A stretch of 64,000 nt of DNA from Annona cherimola (taxonomy: Eukaryota > Streptophyta > Magnoliopsida > Magnoliales > Annonaceae), in assembly GCA_030490835.1 (NCBI GenBank), contig CM059971.1, positions 27,707,817-27,771,816 of the forward strand, given 5' to 3'. The notes below the pieces were generated by a model. The model saw nothing but the letters and a program-made list of their open reading frames with translations, was not told the origin of the DNA and did no database searches. Within the stretch, counting starts at the first letter, position 1. Each line of letters opens with the position of its first letter. A program made the position numbers and the translations under genes. Shown here piece by piece: positions 26,301 to 37,318 of the stretch.

Positions 26301-27632
26301 GTAGTTGAATAGAAATGATTGAAAAGGTAGAATATTATATATGAAGATGCAAAAAAATAATTAAAAATAAAACAATTGTGAAGAGCCAAAAGTTTGTTTG
26401 AAAAGTTAGTATGAAAAGTTTCAGAGTGAAGCAAATATGCCTCTAGAAAAATATGTTTATGAACAAAATAAAAAATAAGATTAATTATAAAAATAAATAA
26501 CGTATTTTAGCATAAAAGACATTATGATGTATATAATGGGACTCCTTGATCTTGTGGTATTGATTTTTCTCTCCCTTGTTTCCACTTCAATTTAATTCCT
26601 TTCTCATCGCCAACAATGACGACTAATCATCTCCTCCACTTCACATGCTAACGTGTGTAGTTTCTGTTTATATTTAGAAACAAATTCTAGAGAATTTTGA
26701 TTTTGGATCTAATGACAACGGGAGTTTTTTTTTTTTTAATTTGCTTGACAACGGAATTTTAAATGGTGAAAAATTGGAGAAATTATGTTTTATGTTCGAT
26801 TAATTTGCGGGAGTTGTTTTGCAGACTTGAAGGCAAGGTAGCCCTTATCACGGGAGGTGCAAGTGGGCTTGGAAAGGCAACAGCCCAGGAATTCATCCGA
26901 CATGGGGCCAAGGTCATCATCGCCGACGTTGATGCCTCCCGTGGTCCACAGGTGGCTCAAGATCTGGGCCCAGAGGCCCACTTTTTGCCTTGTGATGTTA
27001 CCAGCGAGCGCCAAGTGGCTGACGCCGTCGATTTCTCCATGGCCCATCACAGCAAGCTCGATATCATGTACAATAATGCCGGCATCCCAGGCCCATCTAT
27101 GCCGCCGAGCATTGCTGAGCTCGATCTCGATGCCTTTGACCAGGTCATGAGCGTCAACGTTCGTGGTGCGGTTGCCGGGATCAAGCACGCAGCCCGCGTT
27201 ATGATCCCCGCCGGCAAGGGCTGCATCCTATGCACGGCGAGCATCAGCGGGATCATGGGTGGGCTTGGGCCCCATCCCTACACCGTATCCAAATTCACTA
27301 TTCCCGGCATTGTGAAATCGACGGCCAGCGAGCTTTGCCGGCACGGCATCAGGATCAACTGCATCTCGCCTTTCGTGGTCCCTACTCCTTTGGTCCTTGA
27401 TCAGCTGGCCGCAATCTATCCTACCGCCAGGCCCGATAGGATCTCTGAGATCGTGGCGGGCCTCGGTGAGCTCAATGGGGCCCAATGCAGTGAGAGCGAT
27501 GTGGCCCATGCTGCCGTCTACCTAGCATCTGAGGAGGCCAGGTACGTGACTGGCCATAACTTGGTCGTTGATGGAGGGTTCACCTGTCACAAGCGGCTCA
27601 ATTTCCCCATTCCAGATCAGATGGGCAGCTAG
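17396..27632 (+). CDS. Short-chain dehydrogenase/reductase (SDR110C type), three exons, ~307 aa, probably mitochondrial
   Basis: Proposed exons are 17396-17418, 17545-17637 and 26825-27632. All splice sites are GT-AG and the phases fit. They give a 38-residue Arg-rich leader (MLRFAAGRRRLLAEFSGRSR... ending GFSSARLPAAGGR) joined to LEGKVALITGGASGLG. Exon 3 alone carries the Rossmann enzyme: TGGASGLG (residues 48-55), Asp73 at the end of strand beta-2 (suggesting NAD preference), CDV, NNAG (122-125), the catalytic set Asn150, Ser178, Tyr191, Lys195, and the GHNLVVDGG signature near the C-terminus. It most resembles the plant subgroup of At3g26760/At3g26770 within the tasselseed-2/ABA2/secoisolariciresinol dehydrogenase clan, which oxidise or reduce alcohols and ketones of terpenoids, steroids or phenolics. 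The substrate here is unknown. The leader looks like a mitochondrial presequence (basic, no acids in the first 13 residues, RGFSS cleavage-like site). Exon 3 is certain; exons 1-2 are my inference. A start at 26763 would lie in the intron and add an unlikely N-terminus. Confidence 0.82.
17419..17544 (+). other. SDR intron 1 (126 bp)
   Basis: It starts GTATATATGG and ends CAACCGCAG. An alternative acceptor ten bases upstream (TTGTAG at 17534) would put a stop in the leader after about 15 codons, so the downstream AG is preferred. Confidence 0.65.
18352..18594. mobile_element. Degenerate TIR element in SDR intron 2
   Basis: It opens GAGGTGTGTTTGACAT and closes CTAAATACACC, which are imperfect inverted repeats resembling the GGGTGTGTTTGG family. 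The interior has the family-like GATATAACA...GATAATTATG flavour. The target duplication is unclear. Confidence 0.35.
20600..20757 (+). mobile_element. tRNA-derived SINE (decayed)
   Basis: TTCTCGGTTGGTCA resembles an A box. About 35 bp on, AGGTTGAATTCCTG is close to the B-box consensus GGTTCGAATCC. A tRNA-unrelated body follows and then an A run at 20749-20757. The layout matches plant SINEs of the GGTCACTAGGTTCGAATCCTG kind. No target duplication was found. Confidence 0.5.
21846..22133. mobile_element. Tourist-like MITE, copy A
   Basis: It begins GGGTGTGTTTGAGAA and ends AAACAAACATGCCC, imperfect terminal inverted repeats. It is flanked by TAT on both sides (21843-21845 and 22134-22136). It is 288 bp long and non-coding. 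Its interior aligns with copies B and C below. A three-base duplication with GGG termini fits the PIF/Harbinger group. Confidence 0.75.
23635..24928. other. AT-rich intron sequence
   Basis: Only short hydrophobic frames are present (23698-23934, 24078-24275), typical of T-rich DNA. I see nothing functional. Confidence 0.4.
24929..25303. mobile_element. Mutator-type MITE with long inverted arms
   Basis: It starts AGGTAATTTGCATAT and ends ATATGCAAATTACCC. The nine bases TTTAATTAA flank it directly on both sides (24920-24928 and 25304-25312). Internal segments such as CGTTAACTGTCGTTATATTT pair with AAATATAACGACAGTTAAC, so each arm is about 150-170 bp. The 9-bp duplication points to MULE-type transposition. 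It has no coding capacity. Confidence 0.75.
25640..25810. mobile_element. Fragment of the GGGTGTGTTTGG MITE family
   Basis: The order of words (CTTACTTTTTGATATTTTTATA, ATCATCTATTTTAACATTAC, CTTTACTCTTAATTATT, ATCATATCATT) follows the interior of copy C at 60.9-61.2 kb. Intact ends are missing. Confidence 0.4.
26192..26443. mobile_element. Tourist-like MITE, copy D (decayed)
   Basis: The ends GAATGTGCTTAGG and GCAAATATGCCTC are weathered versions of GGGTGTGTTTGG and CCAAACACACCC. The interior (GAGAAAATGATGTAGAG, TAGAAATGATTGAAAAG, AATTGTGAAGAG) matches the family. It lies about 380 bp upstream of the last SDR exon. Confidence 0.55.
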
Positions 27633-29068
27633 GAGTTCCTTTCAGTTGCCTCACGCGTGCTCCACTGCTTCCTTACACGTGAATGGTTCAGATCATGCCA
27701 CGTTGGTTTCTCGTTTTCCGTGCAGAGGTGGATAATTCCATCATGTCGTTGCGCACGGAGGAAATGAGGATGGAGAATGCATCCGAACCGTTCATCAGTG
27801 ATGGCCCGCCTTGATAATATCGCCGACGGAACATGACGCTCGTTTGGTGTGTGCTTTGGGAAGATCACGCAGGATGGGGAGGGGGATTTGCATATAGGTT
27901 TCTCCAAGTTTCTAAATTTGTTCTTTTTGATTTTTAAGTTCTATGTTTGCAGTGAATGACTTCGAGTTCTGAAAATGTATAATTTTGATCCTCCACTTGC
28001 ATAAAATCTTAAAACTGCTAATTTTTTAATTTGAAATAACCACAATACCTTTTATTTAATTGTATTCAAACATTTAATGGATTGCCCTGGTTGAAATTTT
28101 TTTGGCAACTCTGTTATAGATTTTTTGCTGGAAAAATATTTTAAATTGTAAATGAAAATGCTTATTAAAATATGCAATGGTATGTTAGCTATTTTAATGC
28201 AAAAAGTTACCAGTCTTATAAGTTTGGACTTCGTTTCTAGAAATTAACACTAAAAATTAACATAGAATTAACACATAAGCAATTTCGTGTAACTTTCTCC
28301 ATTTTTAATGTATTAATTCCCTCTATTTTTAATATATTAATGATGGATAGAAGATCTACTTCATATATTACATTAAGCATCATTTGTTTCACTAAGATTT
28401 TCAATTTTAGCAAAATTAAAGATGTACATGAGTCACGTTTACTTAAAAAATATGTGTGTAAATTATGAAAAATACTTAGATTCATTTACATATACATTAT
28501 AAATGTAACAATTCTTCATAGAATTATTTATTCGCATAAGAATTATGTTATAAATTATTTAGATATTGAAAATACGACTTTACAATTAATATTTAGTACT
28601 AAACTATTTTATTAAGTCAATTTTACATATTTGTAAATGGAGCTTCCGCACAATAATAATAAGAGATAAATAAAAAGATTTTCATAATAATACAATTTAT
28701 GCTAAATAGAATGGATGAAATAAATTTTACTTAATCATCAATGGGTAAAACTGATGTAGCTATCTAGAAAAGAAGTTTCATATAAGAATACCCTTTAGAA
28801 TTTTCGTTAGTAGAGGAATAAAAAATATACAAAACTTAATGGTCAGAATATGCTGATTTTAGAAACTCGAGGGATCTTTATGCAAATTTCCTTCGCATAG
28901 ATGGAAGGACGATCAGCTACTTTGACGTTCTAGCTGCCATTCGTGCTGGCACGTTCGGGATTCGGATTTCATATCTTGAATAAAGAAGGGGTGTTTCTGA
29001 AATTATAGTAGATTTTCTTGGGGGATTTCGTAAAAAACTATCAAAGAGCCAAATGGGAGTTATTTTGG
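27633..29068. other. SDR 3' flank and AT-rich spacer
   Basis: The first 250 bp (to about 27900) are less AT-rich and probably hold the 3' UTR. I could not single out a polyadenylation signal. The rest is AT-rich with no supported feature. Confidence 0.4.
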
Positions 29069-29076
29069 TAGTTTTA

Positions 29077-29083
<7 letters not shown>

Positions 29084-29112
<29 letters not shown>

Positions 29113-29418
29113 ATTGGTATTAATTACATCCATCTCAATACATATTATACCTGAAGATCTGAGACATTCTTACAAATTCGGGGACAGAATAACATCCCAA
29201 AGAAATCTTGAAGACACAACTTCACGAAATAAACTGGAAGATACAACTTCCAACAGCCAACAGAGAGACCACAAGCTCTCACACCCCCTCACCCGGGAGA
29301 CCACAAGCTCCCACGCTATTTTTGGGCCGAATATCCCACACGGGATTCGAACCCACGTCGACAGCAAAGCGCATTTCTGCGCCGCTGTCGACGACCAACC
29401 GCGCTAGCCGCGGTTGGT
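29084..29418 (-). mobile_element. tRNA-derived SINE, complete, with 15-bp target duplication
   Basis: On the minus strand it begins CCAACCGCGGCTAGCGCGG. An A box (CTAGCGCGGTTGG) is followed by a textbook B box (GGTTCGAATCCC, about 29342-29353), a tRNA-unrelated body of about 220 bp and an A tail seen as a T run to about 29112. TAGTTTTATACTTTT occurs at 29069-29083 and again at 29419-29433, a perfect 15-bp target duplication. Between the boxes lies an inverted repeat, GTCGACAGC...GCTGTCGAC. The perfect duplication and long tail suggest recent insertion. Family name unknown to me. Confidence 0.88.
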
Positions 29419-29660
29419 TAGTTTTATACTTTTAGTGTGCTAGATCGCGCTTGTGCATTCGTACTCTTTGCACGTGGAATTTTTCTGAGATCGTTGCAAT
29501 TGCAAACTGAAGCGTCGATAAGACGAAAAGAAGGATCTTTGACCTTTTGGAGTGTTCGGATACAATGCTTTCGATCATGTCTTCCGTGATCTTTTATCGT
29601 TACTTTTACTCATGAATAAGCAAAAGCTAGCGATGCTTGAGTGCGGGTACGGTGATTCAA

Positions 29661-30000
29661 ACTGTTTCAAAAATATTTTTTTATTGTTTGAAATTTTTTT
29701 TATAAATATGGTTTTATAAGTCAAGTTTTATTATTTTTTAATATGTTTATATATTTATTTTTGATGAGTAGGTGGCCACTGGCGACGGCTACCATTGTCG
29801 ATCGCAAGAAGAGAAGTGGTGTGCACCACAACTGTTTCAAAAATATTTTTTTATTGTTTGAAATTTTTTTTATAAATATGGTTTTATAAGTCAAGTTTTA
29901 TTATTTTTTAATATGTTTATATATTTATTTTTGATGAGTAGGTGGCCACTGGCGACGGCTACCATTGTCGATCGCAAGAAGAGAAGTGGTGTGCACCACA
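29661..30000. repeat. 170-bp perfect tandem duplication
   Basis: The segment 29661-29830 (from ACTGTTTCAAAAATATTT to GTGGTGTGCACCACA) is repeated at 29831-30000 with no difference that I can see. It contains a T-rich part and a GC-richer part (GGCCACTGGCGACGGCTACC). Confidence 0.9.
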
Positions 30001-30043
30001 ACGATTGTGTTTGTGGGAGCTAAGGCTGCTTCATGAATGGATT

Positions 30044-30107
30044 TTCTCCATTTGTGGAAGAAGGAGATTTGCATTTCTCCATTTGTGGAAGAAGGAGATT
30101 TGCATAA
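30044..30107. repeat. ~31-bp tandem duplication
   Basis: TTCTCCATTTGTGGAAGAAG plus GAGATTTGCAT occurs twice in immediate succession, 40 bp after the larger duplication. Confidence 0.85.
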
Positions 30108-30633
30108 GTAGTGTATTGAAGCAAGTATACACAATGCAACGTTATTTTGGGATCTTGGATTTGGATTTTGGTGTTTGAGGTATGGATTTCTATGTTTTTG
30201 AGTGCTCTAAACACAATAATGATGTTTGTTTAAATAGCTTTTGCTTCAATTGTGTAGATCTAATAAGTGTGCAAATCAATATCGTTGATTTTGCATAGAA
30301 ATGGTTCAGATCAAGGTAGAGTGGTAAACTCATGAAGCTACAGATTTCTATAATAATTCTAGTAGTCTATGATTGTGTTGATACTGAGGATAAATGGAGA
30401 ACACGTAGAGATAGACTGGATTTTCTTGAGTTCTGCATCGGATAGTGGTTGTGGAATCCTAAGAATGCATTGACATTGGATCACGAAGAGCTTGTGGAGT
30501 ACTATAAATGCAATGGTGCTAAAAAACGAATGAAGTTTATGTCGTCTATAGCTAATGTATGATCGAGTGAAAGGTTGATGCCCTAATACTAGTTGGAGCA
30601 TGTGTATGTAAAATTTAAGCCAAAATGGAGATT

Positions 30634-30991
30634 TGTTAGATGTGTCTTGTATTCTATAAATTACGTAAGTACCCATTATAATCCTATATATAGGTGTACC
30701 AGTTAGAGACTTAATAGAATTTTGAAATGTGTCCCATTGAGATGTAGAGAGGGGATTTTAGAGTGTTTTCGTTTAAGGTGTGTGTCAGACTTTTTTGTGT
30801 ATCTCTGTAATCTACTTTATCATAATGGATCGTTATCTCTCTTCTGTGATTTTTTCTTTCTTGGTTTGAAAGGTTTTCAACGTAGATCTTGATATTTTTT
30901 TGTGCTTGATCTTGTTGTTGTTTCTTTAATCTTATTTTATTATGTATGCTTCTGTCATGATTCTAATAAACCCGAATCAAATTTCCTAACA
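30634..30991 (+). repeat. LTR (358 bp) of a partly deleted retrotransposon
   Basis: It begins TGTTAGATGTGTC and ends CCTAACA, giving TGTTAG/CTAACA inverted ends. A polypurine-like AAAATGGAGA sits just before it, so it is the 3' LTR of a plus-oriented element. The sequence 30200-30633 would be the end of the internal region. A related LTR lies in reverse at 47935-48350. It abuts LINE-derived sequence at 30992, so it probably inserted into that LINE scrap. Confidence 0.65.
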
Positions 30992-31290
30992 ATTCAAAAT
31001 ATTCAAAGTAAACTTTATAAGAAGATGAGCTACGTTGGTGCATGGTGATGGGATGCTTGATTGAAAGATCCACATAAGGCTTGATCTCCTCAATTGAGTG
31101 ACTAAACCAGACCAATCAAGCCCATTACTAACCAACAAATTAAGGAAAGACATAGAATCACTTACAATTTCAACTTTTTTATTAACCAAAGAGGCTAACC
31201 ATTCAATTCCAAAAGCAAGGCTATCTCCATCTATAATAGGAAGAAAGCTCCCTTTTGTTTCTGGCACTTTCCAAAAGACTCCCATTTTAA
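30992..31290 (-). pseudogene. LINE RNase H fragment
   Basis: A minus-strand frame reads GDSLAFGIEWLASL, VEIVSDSMSFLNLL and AHLLIKFTL. This is the spacing of the RVT_3 RNase H domain found at the end of plant LINE ORF2. Only this domain is left, and it is cut by the LTR at 30991. Confidence 0.6.
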
Positions 31291-32824
31291 TTCCTAATTA
31301 CTAGCTTATAACCCACAATATTAGCCTCATACCTTTTTCTTTCGTAACAAAGTTAGCCTTATACCTGGTTCCAAAATATTAATCTTGATGGTACTTATTT
31401 CAGGTTTCATTCATCCGATTTGGCTATGATAAATCATAATTTTTCATATCTTTTTATAGCAATTTTACTCCTTTAATTATAAAAGGAGTTAATTAATATA
31501 AGTTCACATAAAATTTTATGAAATTTATATTTTCATAAAATCTTTAATTTTGCTATAAAAACAGGTCATTTTACATTATTTCGAAAATATAAAGTACGAA
31601 GATAATTGCGCATACTAAGAGAGATTATAGGCTAAAAATTAACTTTAAAATGTGTATTAGCCTATTAATATAATTTGGAAAAATTTATAAAATGGTTTAA
31701 TTGGGTAAATCATACTCGTATATGATTACAATTATATTTTAAAATATGTGAACAAATGGATCACCATACAATTTTGAGATAAAATGAATAAAATTAGATA
31801 AATAAAATAAATTCAAAATGGGCTAAAAATTAAATTAGGAATATTTATGAGCTTATTAAAATTACTTATCCAGAACATACATGTTGTTATATTGATTTAA
31901 ATTAATATTAATATGTTGCATGTATGCAAGTGATCACGCACTACCGAAGCACCATATTTAAGTGCTCCACCATCCCTATGTCATAATAGCAATGGCTACC
32001 TGCCATGCCCCTACCCTCTTCTCCCTAATTGACACACATAGTTTCTTCTACGACAGCGTCAATTTCAAATTTTCACCACTACCAAATTAATGCTTAAACT
32101 AGAAATTCACCAGCAGCGTCGAACCCATTTTTTAGGCAGCCAATCAAAGCATAATTAGTGGAATCAACAACTACAGGCTTTTAATTCCAGAAATTAGAAA
32201 CCTCACCATCCTTTTTCGATCCTAACATCGAGCACTTTTTCCATCAATAATTAGCTATCATGCATCCAGCAGCGCCACTCCAAGCTGTCATTAAAACCCG
32301 CCTCTGTTCTCTCTTCTTTCTATATAATCTCTCCTTTTTCTCTCAAACTTCTCTCTTCTCTTTTCTCTCTTTAATTTCTCTCCTCCCTTCTCTCCTGCTT
32401 CTCTCTTTTCTCTTTCTATTGTTTTTTTCTCTCGTTTTTTGTAAAGCATATTAATCTTAAATAATTCAAGTTTATCGTCTCTGTATGGATTTGTACCGAC
32501 TCATAATTTTTCTATGATTTTTTCTGCATCATGTTAGCTTTATATATTTTGGTTAATTTAATTAATGTAGCGATCATAGTGCTCTTATTATCAAGTACTT
32601 CGTTCATATTAGTTTGTAATTTAAATTCAGATTTTTTCCTTGTTGTATCAAAAGAGCAGAGTAAAAAAGAGAAGTGTAGGTAAGTCATGCTCCATTGTAG
32701 CACATCCTTGGGATCAACTACATTTCTACAAGTTATCTACTTATTCCTACATAAACCAAATGCGCCAACAAACTGTAAAAAAATAGCATGAGAGAATTAA
32801 GAGCTCATCAAATATAAGCCACCC
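31291..32824. other. Spacer with a CT-rich leader-like segment
   Basis: The stretch is AT-rich as far as about 31920. From about 31930 to 32450 it is richer in C and T, with a TATATAATC motif at 32321 and CT-rich text to 32440, which could be a decayed promoter or leader. No recognisable coding sequence. Confidence 0.3.
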
Positions 32825-33010
32825 TATTATCACCTTTATTTTTATTTTATTTTTTTATTTTTTTATTTTTTTTATTTTTTGATGAATATTATGACCTTTA
32901 TTGATTTAGCAGGACAAATGGAAAAGGGCCACCCGCACCAAAAAGGTGACTAAGCCTACCACAATTCCAAATAAATGTAACTTCAATGGACCCAATTAGA
33001 GAAGGAATGA
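32825..33010 (-). mobile_element. Internally deleted LINE scrap with 3' tail
   Basis: On the minus strand a short frame reads EVTFIWNCGRL, like the start of a LINE endonuclease, then within 25 residues reaches GGPFPFVLLNQ and a 3' end (AATAAAGGTCATAATATTCATC) running into an A-rich tail. It looks like a LINE whose middle has been removed. Confidence 0.35.
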
Positions 33011-33964
33011 AGATAATTCTATAAAACTTCTCTTCTATATAACTCTTTCTATTTTGAATATTTTTCACTTCATTTATTGTGTTAAGCATTATTTATAGTA
33101 TATTGAAAATTATTCATTTGTCTAGGATTATTGTGCATGGGCCCATCTACAAATGTATAAAACAAATGTAATAAAATAATTTAATATTAAATGTCAAATT
33201 TAAAGTTATATTTTCAAGATATAAACCATCTAAAATATCATTTCTATATGGATAAATGATTCTATAAAATAATATTACGTTTTAATACATACGTGAATTG
33301 ATCTAAATATTTTTCCTAACTTACACATCAATATACATATTTTTGAGCAAACGTAGCTCATGTGCATATTTAATTTGAATAAAAATTGGTTTTCTAGCTA
33401 AATAAATAATGTTAAATACAATAAATGAATTAAATTTTTCGTCAAGTATTCGAAACCTAAAATTTAAAAGGATTACATGAAACCACTTCTATGTAACATA
33501 ATTATATGAAAGCAGGCCTGAAGAACACAATCCAAATCTAATACATTATTTATTTATTTTTTGCTATTTGTTTTTTATAGTAAAAAGAATTATCTATAAT
33601 GGCACTTTTGCAAAAAAATGCAAACTATATAAGTATATTCTAAAAAATTATAAGAACGGATAACTTGCACATATTCCTGCATAGTTTACATATATTTGCT
33701 CATTTTCTCATGCAAAGATGACGTTATGATGGAGCTATGACAATGTGGGTATATTTGCAATTACAGTTAAACTATAAACGACGTATTTATAATTTAAAAT
33801 CTAAGTAGACAATACATATCCACAACTGCAGTGAAGCTAGGTGGTTATATTTATGAATTACCCTCAATATATGGGAAATAATCACTTACGATCAATGTGG
33901 TGACAGGTTGCCATGGGAGCTATGTAATTGTCATGTCAAAAGCTAATAGCATTACTCTAGTACT
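33011..33964. other. AT-rich spacer, possible decayed inverted-repeat MITE at about 33655-33863
   Basis: The ends of the sub-segment (GATAACTTGCACATATTCC and GGTTATATTTATGAATTACC) are weak reverse complements and resemble the family at 24929-25303. Otherwise no feature is seen. Confidence 0.25.
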
Positions 33965-35988
33965 TTTTTTTGGATTAGTGCCTCCTGCAAAAGAGTGGAT
34001 AAACCTTCCGCACATAATATTAAAACATATGATGGTAATGGATCATCTTGACGAATACCCCTGCTTGCTTTGAAAGATTCAAATCTATACCCATTTAGGA
34101 TAACCCTCAATGAAGCAGTAGATATGCAGGAGAATGCTCATTTTGTCCATAGCTCGCTGAAGCCCATAGCCCTCTAGCCTTATAAATGAATTTCCACTCA
34201 ACTCTATCATATGCTTTCGCCATATCTAGCTTAATTGCAACTTCCTTTGATTTTCCTTTTTTCCTTCTCCTTAAAGCGTAGAGGGCTTCATATGCAATTA
34301 ACACATTTATTTGTTATTAACCAGCCAGGTACAAATGTACTTTGATTCTCTAATAACACATTATCTGTTATCAACCTGTTTGCCAAGACTTTTGTAAATA
34401 TTTTATACATGACATTGCATAAGCTTATGGGCCTAAAATCTGCTAACCTGTTTGCATCTTGCTTCTTTGGAATCAATACAATCTCTATTTGGTACATGCT
34501 CCTCATTAAATGCAGCATTTTATAGTTTCTTAATTCCATGAAACTTTTACGTACTTTATAAATTTCCTCTCCAATAAGATGCTAATATTGTTGACAGAAC
34601 CTGTTGGCCACCAATCAGGACCTGTTGCCATCCATGGTGCCATTTCTTTTAAAGCCCTTTCAAATTTTTGTTACATCTGCTATTAATTGGATATTAGTTT
34701 CTAAAATAATTCTCTGCCTGATATGGGAGATGATTCTGTGAATATCTTTGGATCCTTCATATTTAAATATTTTAGAGAAGTATTTGACAACAAGCTTTTC
34801 CATTTCCTTCTAATATGAAATCTAGTTAATATGTTCATCAATCAACTCCATTATGTTGTTCCTACGCCTCCTTTCTGAAGCCATTTTATGAAAAAGAACT
34901 TGTGTTTATGTCCCCTTCTTGTAACCAATTGATTCTTGATCTTTGGTGCCATAAGTATTCCTTATCATCCAATAAATTACTGATTCTTTGCTCAGTCATT
35001 TTTATTTCATCATCTCTCTCATCTGATGGTTGCGATGCTTTTAGCTAGTTAAGCTTTTCTTGATAAAATTGGACCTTTGAGCTAATGTTGCCTCTATTTT
35101 TTTTTTATCCATTTTTGCAATGCTTAACTACACGTCAGAAGCTTACAACTGATGTTGCCAAAAGATGAAACCCCATCATCTTGAGTCGTGCTCCAGAATT
35201 TTTGGATAATCTCTTTTGCTTAGCTATTCTTGATAAAAAAAAAAAAAGGACTCAAATATGAATCTTCTTGGAAGCTTCTTCTTCTACTGGGACTTTCAAG
35301 GGTAATATGGATTGCATAGTAATCAAAAACCTCCACACTACAATGGAAATTTTGGGCAAAAGGAAAGATATTAAGTCATTCTGTCGTTACCAAAGCTCTA
35401 TCCTATCTAGACTCCACTCTATCGGTTCCCCTAGTGCTATTACTCCAAGCGAAGGGTGGTCACACAAATCCCAAGTCTTTTAAATTACATTCATCTATGG
35501 CATCCCTAAACAGTTCCATTTAGCCATCTGGTCTAATATGGTTGTTGTGATATTTTGAAGCTCTAACCACTTCATTGAAATCCCCAACAACTATCCATGA
35601 GTTTCTATTTTAGTTCTTCAAATACCGTAGAAGTCTCCAAGATTCTTCTCTTTGATTGTTTTTATTCCCCATAGAAACCAATAATGCGCCAATAGCACTA
35701 ACTGGAAATTTTGACTTTTGCATCAATATGATGATTTAAATATGATTTAATATTCACTTCTTACTCTTTTTTCCAAAGCATTGCCAACCCTCCTCTTCGA
35801 TAAACACAATCAACTGTCAGGCAGTACTAAAACTTTAATCTTTTTCACACTCGTTCCATTTCATCTCTTCTCTTCTTTGTTTCAAATAGGAAGATTATAG
35901 TGAGATTTTTTCTTTTGATGAGGTCAAGAAGGCTTTGAATTGCCCTTGCGTTCCCAAGCTCACGACAATTCCATGCCACAATCACCAT
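33965..35988 (-). pseudogene. LINE ORF2 remnant (endonuclease and partial RT)
   Basis: The start at 35988 (MVIVAWNCRELGNARAIQ) matches the other LINE ORF2s. RT segments are readable in pieces: IVLIPKKQDANRL, DFRPISLCNVMYKI, VKLDM-like AIKLDMAKAYDRVEW (34107-34539). Many stops and shifts are present. The catalytic D-D box is missing because the copy ends first. Confidence 0.75.
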
Positions 35989-36724
35989 CTAGCTTTGGCG
36001 AGGCTAAGCTAAAAACTCAACCACCGCCATTTTAAGTGTTTGCTCTTCTGTTTCTTGTATACCTTTCTGCTTTTTTTTTGTCTCTCCCAACTGGTCAAGT
36101 TCCTCCATATGTTCCCAATCTCTGGTTCTCAGTCTTCCTTTACATTTTTGTTGATTTTCTTGGCTATCAATGATACTCTGTCCCTTATTCAGCCTAGCCA
36201 TTCTTTTCTGGCTTCTTGTTGAACTCATTTGGGTCGCTACCTGATTTGGTTCCTTTTCTGTCCTCTTTTCTTCTATTTTCTGCTATGTAGAAATTGGGTT
36301 CTAGGTATGATTTTCTGCTACTTTGCATCCAATGGTCTTTGTCTGCTTGTTGCTAAAATCCATTACCTTCTTTGTTAAGCTACCCAAAAGTCCTTTTCAA
36401 ACACCTCGCCTTGTTCTTACTACACTGCATCTCAATTCCTTGTATTTTTTCTTCTCCTTTGGCCCCCTTCTGATAGCTCTTCCTTTCATCCGCTCTCATA
36501 TTCTCCTCTCCTTCTGTGTTCTTATCTTTCTGTCCTCCATATCGTCTATCTTTTTGTTCATGACTTCCCCGAATTCTTCCTTTGTAGTTTCGTCTTGTAC
36601 TCTACCCAAATATTTTATTATCTCTACTTTGTCCTTTTTTTGAGACCCCTTATAAGCTAGTGTCCTTTACACCCAACCTTAAAAAACTCCCATACTGAAA
36701 ACCCCTTTTGATTATTTCATATTT

Positions 36725-37318
36725 TTTGATCCCTTACATTCACATTCTCTAAATGAATGACCAATTCTTCCACATATGTAACAGAAATTTGGCAATTTTT
36801 TCATATTGAAAGCTCAACCATTTCTTTCCTCGTGCTTCCTCTTCGATATGTATACCCCTCCTCCTAAGAGGTTTTCAGACATCAACATCTACCCGGATCT
36901 TTAAAGTACCTTCACTTTCGCATACCTAATAGCATTTGTCAAAAGAGGCCCCAATCAACTTCCCTAATGCTCCTTTATCAAGCAAGTATGGGATGTCGTT
37001 TACTTCGATCAAAAGGGTGGTGTATGGAGGGCCACCTCCCTCTTGTATGTTAGTTCCTTGATCTCCTTGATGACCACCGAGTGACGATCGAAAAGCCAAG
37101 GCCTTCCTTCTAGCACTGATACCATTTCTTCTCTTTGTTCGAACTGTACCAAGACATTTCATGGTTGTCTTGAATATTTCTTTGTTGTAGTTTCTCGATG
37201 CTCATATAGTGCATAGTGCAGCTAGTCATCCTTTCAGATCAATTTGTTTACAAATTTCGTTGTTGATTTTTAAGGTTAAAAGTTCCTCTGCCAGTAGATC
37301 TAGGTCTTTGTTTGCCAT
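36725..37318 (-). pseudogene. LINE ORF1 remnant (DUF4283 and zinc knuckle)
   Basis: The start at 37318 (MANKDLDLLAEELLTL) parallels the LINE ORF1 at 13177. A segment with DIPYLLDKGALGKLIGASFD lies near 36930-37000. A CCHC knuckle (CYICGRIGHSFREC) is intact at 36783-36742. Frameshifts and stops break the frame between these parts. Confidence 0.7.

Larger units (their letters stand above)
17638..26824 (+). other. SDR intron 2 (about 9.2 kb, full of small transposons)
   Basis: It starts GTACGTAGAG and ends GTTGTTTTGCAG. It is AT-rich and carries a probable SINE (about 20600-20757), MITEs at 21846-22133, 24929-25303 and 26192-26443, and decayed MITE-like segments near 18352-18594 and 25640-25810. 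No other exon-like segment with SDR similarity is seen inside it. Confidence 0.65.

Noticed and set aside
26763..26824. SDR start at 26763 giving a longer last exon
   Set aside because: These 62 bases are AT-rich, lack similarity to SDR N-termini and end in a good acceptor (TTTTGCAG); the spliced leader from 17.4 kb fits better.
30992..30996. Solo-LTR target duplication at 30634-30991
   Set aside because: Left and right pentamers differ and a polypurine-like tract precedes the LTR, so it is the 3' LTR of a truncated element.
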